A DNA stretch of 16,794 nucleotides, from the NCBI GenBank assembly GCA_020434375.1, contig JAGRAY010000020.1, forward strand, positions 1-16,794, read 5' to 3'. The notes under the pieces are model-generated. The model saw nothing but the letters and a program-made list of their open reading frames with translations, did no database searches and was not told the origin of the DNA. Source of the DNA: Bdellovibrionales bacterium. GTDB lineage: Bacteria; Bdellovibrionota_G; JALEGL01; JAGRAY01. The translations under genes and the position numbers were made by a program. This document shows, piece after piece, positions 6,793 to 14,604 of this stretch (the first letter of the stretch is position 1; the number at the start of each line of letters is the position of its first letter).

Positions 6793-7412
6793 CGACCATC
6801 CTTAAGATATTGAATAGCATCTTGGCAAACACCTTCAAAAACCGATGCATACTCGTCAATTTTTCGAAGAAAATAGCGATGAAAAATAAGAGCTGGAATG
6901 CCGACAATCATGCCACCAGCAGTACTTAAAAGAGCTTCTGAGATACCTGCCGATAATTCTAAGGGATTACCTATGCCAACCACTCTGATCGCCGAAAAAG
7001 TTTTGATCATTCCTGTTACGGTTCCAAAAAGACCCAGAAGTGGCCCCGCAGCAGCGATACTTCCAAGCATGGTTAAATGTCTTTCTAAATTTAAAATTTC
7101 TTTTCTGCCTGTTCGATCGTATTCTTCTATGACTTGGCCACGATCCATATGAATAATTTCCAGACCTGATCTAACCACGCGCGTGAGCGGCACATCGATA
7201 CTTCGACAAAGTGCCATCGCTTCAGCAAGTTTTTTTTCTCTCACTAACGAAATCAATTGCGCCAAAATATGTGACGGACAAACTTGAGAGGCTCTTAGCG
7301 AAAGAGCTCGTTCAATAATTAAAGATAAAGAATAAATAGATGTTCCAGCCAGTGGAATCATAATCCAGCCACCTCGCGCAATAAATTCGTATGCCTGTGT
7401 GACTGTGGTCAT
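6789..7412 (-). CDS. exbB: ExbB/TolQ/MotA-family proton channel protein
   Basis: The 207-residue protein has three predicted membrane segments, at about 14-33, 114-139 and 156-180. A cytoplasmic loop lies between the first and second. The second and third contain the family's conserved blocks AGPLLGLFGTVTGMI (122-136) and GISEALLSTAGGMIVGIPA (156-174), with the Thr/Ser and small residues that line the channel. Size and topology fit ExbB/TolQ rather than MotA. It is coupled to exbD by a 4-nt overlap. The ATG is 10 bases after the stop of the preceding acyl-CoA dehydrogenase gene, and no clear Shine-Dalgarno sequence is visible. Confidence 0.87.
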   Translation of the reverse strand: MTTVTQAYEFIARGGWIMIPLAGTSIYSLSLIIERALSLRASQVCPSHILAQLISLVREKKLAEAMALCRSIDVPLTRVVRSGLEIIHMDRGQVIEEYDRTGRKEILNLERHLTMLGSIAAAGPLLGLFGTVTGMIKTFSAIRVVGIGNPLELSAGISEALLSTAGGMIVGIPALIFHRYFLRKIDEYASVFEGVCQDAIQYLKDGR

Positions 7413-7422
7413 ATGTCAATCG

Positions 7423-8562
7423 TTACGCAACGAGTAAAGAAGAAATAACCTCTCTTTGAATTTCACTCGTACCTTCGCCAATCTCGCAGAGTTTAACATC
7501 TCTGAAAAATCTTTCCACAGGATATTCTTTAACGTACCCGTATCCGCCATGAATCTGAAGTGCCTGATTACAAGCCGACCAAGCTGCCTCTGATGCAAAA
7601 AGCTTGGCCATAGAGCTTTCTAGTTTTGCGAATGTCTTTTGGTCATGCATCCACGCAGCTCTGTAAACCAAAACCTCAGCAGCTTCCAGTTGTGTGGCTG
7701 CATCGGCTAATTTCCATTGAATGGCCTGAAACTCTGAAATCGATTTACCAAAGGCCGTTCGCTCTTTTGAATATTTTGCGCCCTCCGCTAACGCTCCTTT
7801 GCCAATACCAAGAGCCAATGATCCGATGACAACGCGCCCACGATCAAGTACCTTAAGCGCATCAATAAATCCTTCACCCACGTTGCCAACGACATTGGCT
7901 TCTGGAATTTCTAAATTCTCAAATGTAATTGATGCCGTATCACTGGATCGCATACCAAGTTTGTTCTCTGGCTTACCAATGGTCAGACCTTTCCATCCGC
8001 GTTCAGCTACAAATGCCGAAACGCCTCGCGTGCCTTTGCCCTTATCGGTGAAAGCTAAAATAATAAAAACATCTGCGACTGTCGCATTCGTAATAAAATT
8101 TTTGGATCCATTAATAACCCAGTTTGTGCCTTTTTTTTCAGCAACTGTATTCATACCCAACGCATCAGAACCACTCACTGGTTCAGTTAGGCACCACGCA
8201 CCTATTTGTTCACCGGAAGCTAGCTTTGGAAGATACTTGCTTTTAAGTGCATCACTTCCAGAGGTCAACAAGTGGCCCAAGGGCAAGCCGTTATGTGCAG
8301 AAAGTGTAAGACCTAAAGAGGCATCCACTTTTGAAATTTCTTCAATGACAATACAAAACGAAGTTACATCTAAACCGGCGCCACCAAATTGCTCAGGCAC
8401 AATAATGCCCATCATGCCAAGCTCTCCGAGTTTTTTAACGATCTCCATAGGATAATTGCCTGTTTGATCTCGATCATAAGCACCAGGCTGCACCTCTCTT
8501 TTAACAAAATCTTTAATAAGATCTCGTACCATGAGATGGTTTTCTGAAAATTCAAAGTCCAT
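7423..8562 (-). CDS. Acyl-CoA dehydrogenase (second copy, substrate unassigned)
   Basis: This FAD-dependent acyl-CoA dehydrogenase (379 residues) would oxidise an acyl-CoA to the 2-enoyl-CoA and pass electrons to electron-transfer flavoprotein. Visible marks are the FAD/substrate block AWCLTEPVSGSDA, the KNFITNA segment, the RTAFGKSISEFQAIQ block, the LQIHGGYGY block, and Glu363 in GEGTSEIQR at the position of the catalytic base of short-chain enzymes. The canonical short-chain motif has Tyr before that Glu; here it is Gly. The tail ends soon after it. AAGGA (8571-8575) lies 8 bases before the ATG, so the start is well supported, and the mutase small-subunit stop is 2 bases upstream. Substrate could be butyryl, isobutyryl, 2-methylbutyryl or isovaleryl-CoA; sequence reading alone does not decide. 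Confidence 0.88.
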   Translation of the reverse strand: MDFEFSENHLMVRDLIKDFVKREVQPGAYDRDQTGNYPMEIVKKLGELGMMGIIVPEQFGGAGLDVTSFCIVIEEISKVDASLGLTLSAHNGLPLGHLLTSGSDALKSKYLPKLASGEQIGAWCLTEPVSGSDALGMNTVAEKKGTNWVINGSKNFITNATVADVFIILAFTDKGKGTRGVSAFVAERGWKGLTIGKPENKLGMRSSDTASITFENLEIPEANVVGNVGEGFIDALKVLDRGRVVIGSLALGIGKGALAEGAKYSKERTAFGKSISEFQAIQWKLADAATQLEAAEVLVYRAAWMHDQKTFAKLESSMAKLFASEAAWSACNQALQIHGGYGYVKEYPVERFFRDVKLCEIGEGTSEIQREVISSLLVA

Positions 8563-8564
8563 GC

Positions 8565-8975
8565 TTATTTTCCTTTTGTTGATTTAATATTGTCACGTAC
8601 CCAAGTGGTAATCTCACTCAATGTTGCACCAGGCGTAAAAATCTTAGCTACACCACTTTCATAAAGCTTTGGAAGATCTTCTTCTGGAATAATACCACCA
8701 CCAAAAACCTTAATATCACTCGCGCCCTTCTCAGCGAGCTGCTTGATCACTTCGGGAAACAAAAACATATGAGCACCAGATAAGACTGATAGGCTTACGG
8801 CATCGACATCTTCATCGACAGCCGCGCTGACAATCATTTCGGGAGTCTGGTGTAGACCAGTGTAAATCACTTCAAAACCTGCATCTCGAAGGGCCCTTGC
8901 AACAACTTTGGCACCTCGATCATGGCCATCTAACCCAGGTTTTGCTACGAGTATTCTTAATTTATCTTCTGCCAT
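8565..8975 (-). CDS. icmB: B12-binding small subunit of acyl-CoA mutase (IcmB-like)
   Basis: The 136-residue protein is a stand-alone cobalamin-binding domain with a flavodoxin-like fold. The base-off/His-on motif DGHDRG is at 16-21, with His18 as the lower axial cobalt ligand; SLSVLSG follows at 61-67 and the GGG loop at 92-94. It would bring adenosylcobalamin to the large subunit encoded just upstream in the operon. A lone domain of this size matches IcmB of Streptomyces isobutyryl-CoA mutase. It also matches the small subunits of archaeal-type methylmalonyl-CoA mutase, so the call rests on the large subunit's active site. I choose ATG at 8975 because AGAGG (8981-8985) sits 5 bases upstream. 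An in-frame GTG at 8993 would add six residues before the conserved start and overlap the upstream gene. Confidence 0.88.
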   Translation of the reverse strand: MAEDKLRILVAKPGLDGHDRGAKVVARALRDAGFEVIYTGLHQTPEMIVSAAVDEDVDAVSLSVLSGAHMFLFPEVIKQLAEKGASDIKVFGGGIIPEEDLPKLYESGVAKIFTPGATLSEITTWVRDNIKSTKGK

Positions 8976-8980
8976 TGCTA

Positions 8981-8985
8981 CCTCT
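8981..8985 (-). promoter_or_regulatory. Ribosome binding site deciding the icmB start
   Basis: AGAGG on the minus strand overlaps the stop codon of the large-subunit gene and lies 5 bases before the ATG at 8975. This supports that ATG over the GTG at 8993. Confidence 0.6.
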
Positions 8986-10645
8986 ACAACCACTTTGGAT
9001 CATGATACTCTCCAAATACATCCCTAAATACGTCACAAATTTCTCCCAAAGAACCATAGGCTCTCACACAATTCAATATATGAGGCATCACATTGTCACT
9101 GCCTTTTGCCGCACTTTTTAGTTCTTCCAAATACATTTTTACTTTAGCTTGATCTCTTTGAGATTTAATTCTTTTTACATTTTCTATTTGTTCTTGCTCA
9201 ACTTTTTCATCCACATATAGCGTGGGAATCGGTTTTTCATTTTCAACAATGTACTTGTTAATACCAACAATAATTTTTTCTTTTTTTTCTACTTGCTGCT
9301 GGTATCGATAGGACGAATTGCCGACTTCCCGTTGAGGAAAACCGTTTTCGATGGCATCAACCATACCTCCCATATCGTCAATACGCTGAATATAGTCCAT
9401 TGCCTCATTTTCGATTTCGTTTGTTAAGGTTTCAATAAAATAACTCCCTGCGAGAGGATCTATGGTTGCTGCCACGCCAGATTCTTCAGCAATAATTTGT
9501 TGGGTTCTCAGAGCAATCGTTGCCGTTTCTTCAGTTGGTAAAGACAGTGTCTCATCAAGTGAATTTGTGTGCAACGACTGTGTACCTCCCATAACGGCTG
9601 CTAACGCCTGAACGGTTGTTCGAATAACGTTATTGTAGGGTTGTTGGGCAGTAAGCGAACAACCTGCTGTTTGTGTGTGGAATCGAAGCATCCAACTTTT
9701 TGGATTTTTGGCTTTGAATCTCTCTTTCATCACTTTGGCCCAAATACGACGAGCCGCTCGCATTTTTGCGATTTCTTCAAAAAAATCATTATGTGAATTG
9801 AAGAAAAACGAAAGGCGCGGCGCAAATGTATCAACATCTAATCCCGTCTTGATACCTGCTTCAACATAAGCAATACCGTCAGCTAATGTGAATGCTAGTT
9901 CCTGAACCGCCGTGGAACCGGCTTCACGTATGTGATATCCGGAAATGGAAATAGTATTCCATCCTGGTACATGTTCAGAGGCATACGCCATCATGTCAGT
10001 AATTAATCTCATTGAAGGCTTTGGCGGGTAAATCCAAGATTTTTGAGCAATATATTCTTTTAAAATATCGTTTTGAGTCGTGCCTCTAATTTTTTTCCAG
10101 TCTACACCTTGCTTCTCTGCCACGGCTAAATACATTGCAAACAGAATGGTTGCCGGCGCATTAATGGTCATTGAGGTCGTAACTTCTCCAAGAGGAATGC
10201 CCTTGAAAAGGGTTTCCATGTCTTCCAGAGTATCAATAGAAACACCTGTTTTACCAACCTCACCTTTTGATCGGGGGTGGTCAGAGTCATAGCCCATGAT
10301 CGTCGGCATATGAAAAGCAACAGAGAGACCCGTTTGACCTTGCTCCAGCAAATAATGAAACCGCTTGTTAGAATCTTTAGCGGTACCAAAGCCTGCGAAA
10401 AGGCGCATCGTCCAAAGTTTTCCCCGATACATGGTTTCGTGCACACCCCGCGTAAACGGATATTCTCCAGGATCGCCAAGATCGCGCGCATAATCAAAGT
10501 CTTTTAAGTTGAGTTCTGTGTAAAGTCGCTCGATCACATGATCTGAAAGCGTAGAAAACTTCTGCTTACGTTCAGGTTTTTTTTCTAGTGTTTTTTTAAG
10601 CTGGGTATCTTCCCATTTTTTATATTTTTCTTTAAGATCACTCAT
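8984..10645 (-). CDS. icmA: B12-dependent acyl-CoA mutase large subunit, probably isobutyryl-CoA mutase IcmA
   Basis: This is the TIM-barrel catalytic subunit (553 residues from the ATG) of the methylmalonyl-CoA mutase family, without a fused B12 domain. Family blocks run through it: PFTRGVHETMYRG, GQTGLSVAFHMPT, the SISGYHIREAG segment and GGTQSLHTNS. The residues that contact the acyl carboxylate in methylmalonyl-CoA mutase (Tyr89 and Arg207 in the Propionibacterium enzyme) are Phe83 (in TMRLFAGF) and Gln201 (in EYIAQKSW) here. Their spacing of 118 residues is identical, and the catalytic His238 is 37 further on, as in the family. Phe and Gln are the pair known from Streptomyces isobutyryl-CoA mutase. 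The expected reaction is reversible isobutyryl-CoA to n-butyryl-CoA. The ATG is 2 bases after the upstream stop; a TTG at 10651 is a less likely start. A generic annotation would call this methylmalonyl-CoA mutase. Confidence 0.82.
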   Translation of the reverse strand: MSDLKEKYKKWEDTQLKKTLEKKPERKQKFSTLSDHVIERLYTELNLKDFDYARDLGDPGEYPFTRGVHETMYRGKLWTMRLFAGFGTAKDSNKRFHYLLEQGQTGLSVAFHMPTIMGYDSDHPRSKGEVGKTGVSIDTLEDMETLFKGIPLGEVTTSMTINAPATILFAMYLAVAEKQGVDWKKIRGTTQNDILKEYIAQKSWIYPPKPSMRLITDMMAYASEHVPGWNTISISGYHIREAGSTAVQELAFTLADGIAYVEAGIKTGLDVDTFAPRLSFFFNSHNDFFEEIAKMRAARRIWAKVMKERFKAKNPKSWMLRFHTQTAGCSLTAQQPYNNVIRTTVQALAAVMGGTQSLHTNSLDETLSLPTEETATIALRTQQIIAEESGVAATIDPLAGSYFIETLTNEIENEAMDYIQRIDDMGGMVDAIENGFPQREVGNSSYRYQQQVEKKEKIIVGINKYIVENEKPIPTLYVDEKVEQEQIENVKRIKSQRDQAKVKMYLEELKSAAKGSDNVMPHILNCVRAYGSLGEICDVFRDVFGEYHDPKWL

Positions 10646-10647
10646 AT

Positions 10648-11799
10648 TCAAATTTCAATCGCTTTTAAAACCTGGTTGGCAATGACCAAGCGTTGAATTT
10701 CGCTGGTGCCTTCATAAATTTCTGTAATTCGAGCATCTCGAAGATAGCGTTCCACATTATAATCTTTTGTGTAACCATATCCGCCATGAATTTGAAGCGC
10801 TCGATTACAAACAAACGATGATGTCTCTGAAGCATAAAGTTTTGCAATCGCAGAGTTCTTTGTGAAAGGCTGTCCCTTCATTTTAAGAGCTGCTGCCTTA
10901 TAAATGAGTAATCTTGATGCTTCAATGCGGGTCGCCATATCGGCAAACATCCATCGAATACCTTGAAAATCAGCAATGGGTTTATCAAACTGTTTTCTTT
11001 CTTTTGCATACTTTAGGGCGTCTTCATACGCTGCTTGAGCAATTCCTAATGCCTGAGCTGCAATGCCAATGCGACCGCTATCTAATGTCACCATGGCAAT
11101 TTTGAAACCTTGCTTCTCTTCACCCAACCGATCTTCGATAGGCACCTTTACGTCATCGAAACTAATCGTACAGGTGCCCGAGGCTCGAATTCCTAATTTA
11201 TCTTCTTCTTTTCCAATGCCAACGCCTGGTGTTTTAGTAGGAATAATAAACGCGGTAATACCTTTATTGCCAAGTTCAGGATGAGTCAGACAAAATAAAA
11301 TTAGCGTGTCGCTTTGAGGACCGTTGGTTATCCAATTTTTAGCTCCATTGATAACATAGTGACCTCCCTCTAACCGAGCGATGGTTTTTTGGTTGCCCGC
11401 ATCCGAACCTGACTGAGGTTCTGTCAAACAGTAGGCACCAAGATGTTCACCTTTAGCCAAAGGAACAAGGTATTTTTGTTTTTGATGATCTGAACCAAAA
11501 TTTTTAATAACTTCTGAAACAAGCGAATTATTGACTGAAAGAACAACCGATGTCGAAGCACAGACTCTTGAGATTTCTTCCATCACGATAACGTATGAAA
11601 GCATGTCCATTCCCGAACCACCGTATTCATTAGGTATAGTAATGCCCATTAATCCTAACTCACCCAATTTTCTGACAATCTCTTTGGGGAACTCACCCTT
11701 TTCATCGTGAAGTCGCGCCTTGGGTAAAATTTCGTTAACTGCAAAGTCGCGAACGGTCTTTTTAAGCTGTAAATGTTCTTCTGAAAAATTAAAGTTCAC
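10648..11799 (-). CDS. Short-chain (butyryl-CoA type) acyl-CoA dehydrogenase
   Basis: This FAD-dependent dehydrogenase (383 residues from the chosen GTG) is expected to convert butyryl-CoA to crotonyl-CoA, with electron-transfer flavoprotein as acceptor. It has the classic short-chain marks: NFNFSEEH at the N-terminus, the AYCLTEPQSGSDAG block, KNWITNGPQSD, the KQFDKPIADFQGI segment, LQIHGGYGYTKDY, and catalytic Glu363 in EIYEGTSEIQR. The start is GTG at 11799: GGGAG (11805-11809) lies 5 bases upstream, the start overlaps the hydratase stop as GTGA, and the protein then begins at the conserved position. A TTG at 11811 would add four residues. It sits between the enoyl-CoA hydratase and mutase genes, which fits a role on the mutase product butyryl-CoA. 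Confidence 0.9.
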   Translation of the reverse strand: MNFNFSEEHLQLKKTVRDFAVNEILPKARLHDEKGEFPKEIVRKLGELGLMGITIPNEYGGSGMDMLSYVIVMEEISRVCASTSVVLSVNNSLVSEVIKNFGSDHQKQKYLVPLAKGEHLGAYCLTEPQSGSDAGNQKTIARLEGGHYVINGAKNWITNGPQSDTLILFCLTHPELGNKGITAFIIPTKTPGVGIGKEEDKLGIRASGTCTISFDDVKVPIEDRLGEEKQGFKIAMVTLDSGRIGIAAQALGIAQAAYEDALKYAKERKQFDKPIADFQGIRWMFADMATRIEASRLLIYKAAALKMKGQPFTKNSAIAKLYASETSSFVCNRALQIHGGYGYTKDYNVERYLRDARITEIYEGTSEIQRLVIANQVLKAIEI

Positions 11800-12572
11800 G
11801 TGGTCTCCCAATTTGGTTTTCGTTTTTCAATAAAAGCTTTCATACCTTCTTTTTGGTTTGCCAAACCAAAGCAGTCTGAAAAAAGCTTTTGTTCTAATTC
11901 ACATGCACCCTTGAGACTAAGATCGACACCCTCACGAATGAGTTGTTTTGTTTTTATAAGCGCTTCTGGGCCATTTTTGGTCAACGCATTTGCAATTTTT
12001 GAAATCTCAATCATGAAATCAGCTTTTGGAAAAACTTTTGCGACAAGGCCTATTGTCAAAGCATCGGATGCCGAAATCACGTGGCCGAGTAAAAGCATTT
12101 CTCGTGCTTTCATGGCGCCCACCAACCTTGGAAGTCTTTGCGTGCCTCCAAATCCTGCTGTGATTCCCAGACTGACTTCAGGCTGTCCAAATTTTGCATT
12201 GTCAGATGCGTAAATAAGATCACAGGCCATTGCGAACTCGCATCCTCCGCCAAGGGCAAACCCATTGACAGCTGCAATTGTAATTTGACTAGCTCGCTCC
12301 AAATCAAATAGAACCGCTTGTCCTTTTTTTGAAAACTCAAATGCTTCCTTTGGTGTCATCGAAGACATTTCTTTGATATCCGCACCTGCAATAAAAGACT
12401 TATCTCCAGCACCTGTTAAGATAATCACAGAGACTTCTTTTCGTGAAGTCACATTACTGACAATGTTTTGAAAACTTTGTATGGTTTCCATCGACAGTGC
12501 ATTTAGTGCGTCTGGACGATTGAACGTGATGGTCGCGATACGATTTTCTATATTTAAATCTACTATTGCCAT
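11796..12572 (-). CDS. Enoyl-CoA hydratase (crotonase family)
   Basis: The 258-residue crotonase-fold protein would hydrate crotonyl-CoA to 3-hydroxybutyryl-CoA. Both catalytic Glu residues are present and 20 apart as in rat crotonase: Glu112 in GGGCEFAMACD and Glu132 in FGQPEVSLG. The oxyanion-hole segment FIAGADIKEM is at about 60-69, and GGTQRLPRLVG follows the second Glu. Having both acids makes a true hydratase much more likely than an isomerase or dehalogenase relative. The ATG at 12572 begins the conserved strand. A TTG at 12584 overlaps the upstream stop and is less likely. There are 8 bases between the 3-hydroxybutyryl-CoA dehydrogenase stop and this ATG, and the stop overlaps the next start by 4 nt. 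Confidence 0.92.
   Translation of the reverse strand: MAIVDLNIENRIATITFNRPDALNALSMETIQSFQNIVSNVTSRKEVSVIILTGAGDKSFIAGADIKEMSSMTPKEAFEFSKKGQAVLFDLERASQITIAAVNGFALGGGCEFAMACDLIYASDNAKFGQPEVSLGITAGFGGTQRLPRLVGAMKAREMLLLGHVISASDALTIGLVAKVFPKADFMIEISKIANALTKNGPEALIKTKQLIREGVDLSLKGACELEQKLFSDCFGLANQKEGMKAFIEKRKPNWETT
11805..11809 (-). promoter_or_regulatory. Ribosome binding site deciding the GTG start of the short-chain acyl-CoA dehydrogenase
   Basis: GGGAG on the minus strand is 5 bases before GTG 11799 and inside the end of the enoyl-CoA hydratase gene. It favours the GTG over the upstream TTG. Confidence 0.55.
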
Positions 12573-12580
12573 GTCAATAC

Positions 12581-13429
12581 TCAATACTTGTAAAACCCAC
12601 GCCCGGTTTTTCGACCTAGCAAACCCGCCTGAACGTATTTTCTAAGAAGAGGCGCAGGTCTAAATTTATCTTCTCCCAAACCTTCATGCAAAACTTTCAT
12701 AATCGCCAAGCACGTATCCAGGCCAATAAAGTCGGCGAGCTCCAATGGACCCATCGGCTGGTTAGTACCTAACTTCATGGCCTTGTCGATATCTTCGGCC
12801 GTTGATATTCCTGATTCCAAAGCAAAGACAGCCTCATTAATCATGGGACACAAAATTCGGTTGACTAAAAATCCTGGAAAATCTTCAACAAGTACTGATT
12901 CTTTTTTTAATGCGCGCGTCATATCAAAGATCGATGTGTAGGTTTCCTCCGATGTCAAAAGACCTTTGATGATTTCAACGAGCTTCATCACAGGAACAGG
13001 ATTCATGAAATGCATGCCGATAACATTTTGGGGCCTCTTGGTCACCGAAGCAATTTTTGTAATCGGGATCGACGAAGTGTTAGAGGCAAGAATTGCTTCC
13101 TTTGGGCAAACTTGATCCAGTGATTCAAAAATATCGAGCTTAATTTTTTCGTTTTCCGTAGCCGCTTCAATAACGAGCTGAGTCGTCACCAAAGTTTTGA
13201 GATCGGTCGCGATTTTTAAGCGAGCCATCGCTTCTTTCTTTTGCTCTATTGTTATTTTTTCTTTTTCAACAAGACGATCCAAGTTTTTGGCAATAACACT
13301 TTGACCTTTCTCGGCAAGTTCTACTTGAATGTCGTACAGAATTGTTTCGAAACCATTTTGAGCGCACACCTGCGCTATGCCGGCTCCCATTTGTCCTGCA
13401 CCTACAATACCAATGTTTTTTATATGCAT
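12581..13429 (-). CDS. hbd: 3-hydroxybutyryl-CoA dehydrogenase
   Basis: The 282-residue enzyme oxidises 3-hydroxybutyryl-CoA to acetoacetyl-CoA with NAD(P). The Rossmann motif GAGQMG is at 10-15, with an acidic residue (Asp33) at the end of the second strand that favours NAD. The catalytic pair His140 (in GMHFMNPVP) and Glu152 are 12 apart as in the family, and SNTSSIPIT precedes them. The C-terminal half holds the dimerisation domain, with PGFLVNRIL and the typical ending GRKTGRGFYKY. Length is standard for the stand-alone bacterial enzyme. GGGA 5 bases upstream supports the ATG, which lies inside the end of the thiolase gene (10-nt overlap), so the two are probably translationally coupled. 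Confidence 0.94.
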   Translation of the reverse strand: MHIKNIGIVGAGQMGAGIAQVCAQNGFETILYDIQVELAEKGQSVIAKNLDRLVEKEKITIEQKKEAMARLKIATDLKTLVTTQLVIEAATENEKIKLDIFESLDQVCPKEAILASNTSSIPITKIASVTKRPQNVIGMHFMNPVPVMKLVEIIKGLLTSEETYTSIFDMTRALKKESVLVEDFPGFLVNRILCPMINEAVFALESGISTAEDIDKAMKLGTNQPMGPLELADFIGLDTCLAIMKVLHEGLGEDKFRPAPLLRKYVQAGLLGRKTGRGFYKY

Positions 13430-14604
13430 TCGATTCCCATAGCTACGGCTTCACCGCCTCCGATACATAGAGATGCAATACCACGTTTTTTCCCATGCTT
13501 CTGAAGTGCATAAATAAGTGTTGTGAGAATCCTGGCTCCACTTGCACCAATTGGATGCCCCAAACTTACGGCGCCTCCATGAACATTCACGCGCGATGGG
13601 TCTAAACTTAATTCCTTAGCCACAGCCAAATTGACCACCGCGAACGCTTCATTAATTTCAAACAAATCGACGTCGGCTAAATTCCAGGAAAGCTGTCCAA
13701 GAAGTTTGCTAATGGCTCCAGCAGGAGCCACAGTAAACCATTCAGGTTCTCTTGCAAACTGCGCATGACCACAAATTCTCGCAAGAGGCTTTAAATTTCT
13801 TTTTTTTAATTCTTCGTCACTCACCAAAACTAACGCTGCGGCACCATCGTTAATTGAAGATGCATTTGCTGCCGTAATTGTTCCGTCTTTGGAAAAAACG
13901 GGCCTTAGTGACTGAAATTTATCGAAATTTCCTTTTTTGGGTTCTTCATCCATCGAGACAAACGTCGAACCCGACTTTTGATTAACAATTTCAACCGATA
14001 CGATTTCTTGTTCAAACGAGCCATTTTCCTGCGCTTGTAGAGCCCGCTCGTAACTCTGCTTTGCAAAAGCATCCTGCATTTCTCGGGAGAAACCATATTT
14101 TTTGGCACATAGCTCTCCAGCAGAACCCATATGAAAATTATTGTAGACATCCCATAGGCCATCATGAACCATTGTATCGATCATTTCTTGATGGCCCATT
14201 TTGACGCCTTTTCGATAATGCTTTAAAGCGTAGGGCGCATTTGACATGCTTTCCATTCCACCCGCAACAACAACCTCTGCATTGCCCGAAGCAATCGCTT
14301 GTGCACCTAGCATGGCTGCTTTCAATCCAGAACCACAAACTTTGCCAATCGTAGTGCATGGCACACTTGAAGGTAGATCTGCATAAATAGCGGCCTGCCG
14401 AGCCGGGGCTTGACCCATGGCAGCAGTCAGAACACAACCCATCATAACTTCTGAAACATCTTTACCTTCAATTTTAGCGCGAGCAAGCGCTTCTGAAATA
14501 ACTACGGAACCTAATTCTGGAGCAGATCGATCGGCTAAGCTTCCCAAAAAACTACCGATGGGTGTTCGTGTTGCCGAGACAATCCAAACATCCCTATGGC
14601 CCAC
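13420..14604 (-). CDS. atoB: Acetyl-CoA acetyltransferase (acetoacetyl-CoA thiolase)
   Basis: The 394-residue thiolase would cleave acetoacetyl-CoA with CoA to two acetyl-CoA, or condense in reverse. Catalytic residues are visible: nucleophile Cys90 in KVCGSGLKA, His350 in GHPIGASGA, and Cys380 in SLCIGGGEA, plus NEAFA upstream of the His. The N-terminus VSATRTPIGSF is typical, and length fits short-chain biosynthetic or degradative thiolases. The start is a GTG directly after the secG TAA, with AGAGGAG (14614-14620) 9 bases upstream. It is the first enzyme gene of the acyl-CoA block and catalyses the last step of the proposed route. The gene symbol is by function; phaA-type enzymes look similar. 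Confidence 0.93.
   Translation of the reverse strand: MGHRDVWIVSATRTPIGSFLGSLADRSAPELGSVVISEALARAKIEGKDVSEVMMGCVLTAAMGQAPARQAAIYADLPSSVPCTTIGKVCGSGLKAAMLGAQAIASGNAEVVVAGGMESMSNAPYALKHYRKGVKMGHQEMIDTMVHDGLWDVYNNFHMGSAGELCAKKYGFSREMQDAFAKQSYERALQAQENGSFEQEIVSVEIVNQKSGSTFVSMDEEPKKGNFDKFQSLRPVFSKDGTITAANASSINDGAAALVLVSDEELKKRNLKPLARICGHAQFAREPEWFTVAPAGAISKLLGQLSWNLADVDLFEINEAFAVVNLAVAKELSLDPSRVNVHGGAVSLGHPIGASGARILTTLIYALQKHGKKRGIASLCIGGGEAVAMGIECI

Noticed and set aside
7799..8455. A 218-codon plus-strand reading frame
   Set aside because: It lies entirely opposite the well-supported acyl-CoA dehydrogenase gene, has no recognisable domain, and is Ser/Pro-rich as expected of a shadow frame.
8565..10645. 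Methylmalonyl-CoA mutase as the simple label for the B12 mutase
   Set aside because: The overall family fits, but Tyr and Arg that bind the methylmalonyl carboxylate are Phe and Gln here, and no carboxylase or epimerase gene accompanies it. I kept the family and changed the likely substrate.
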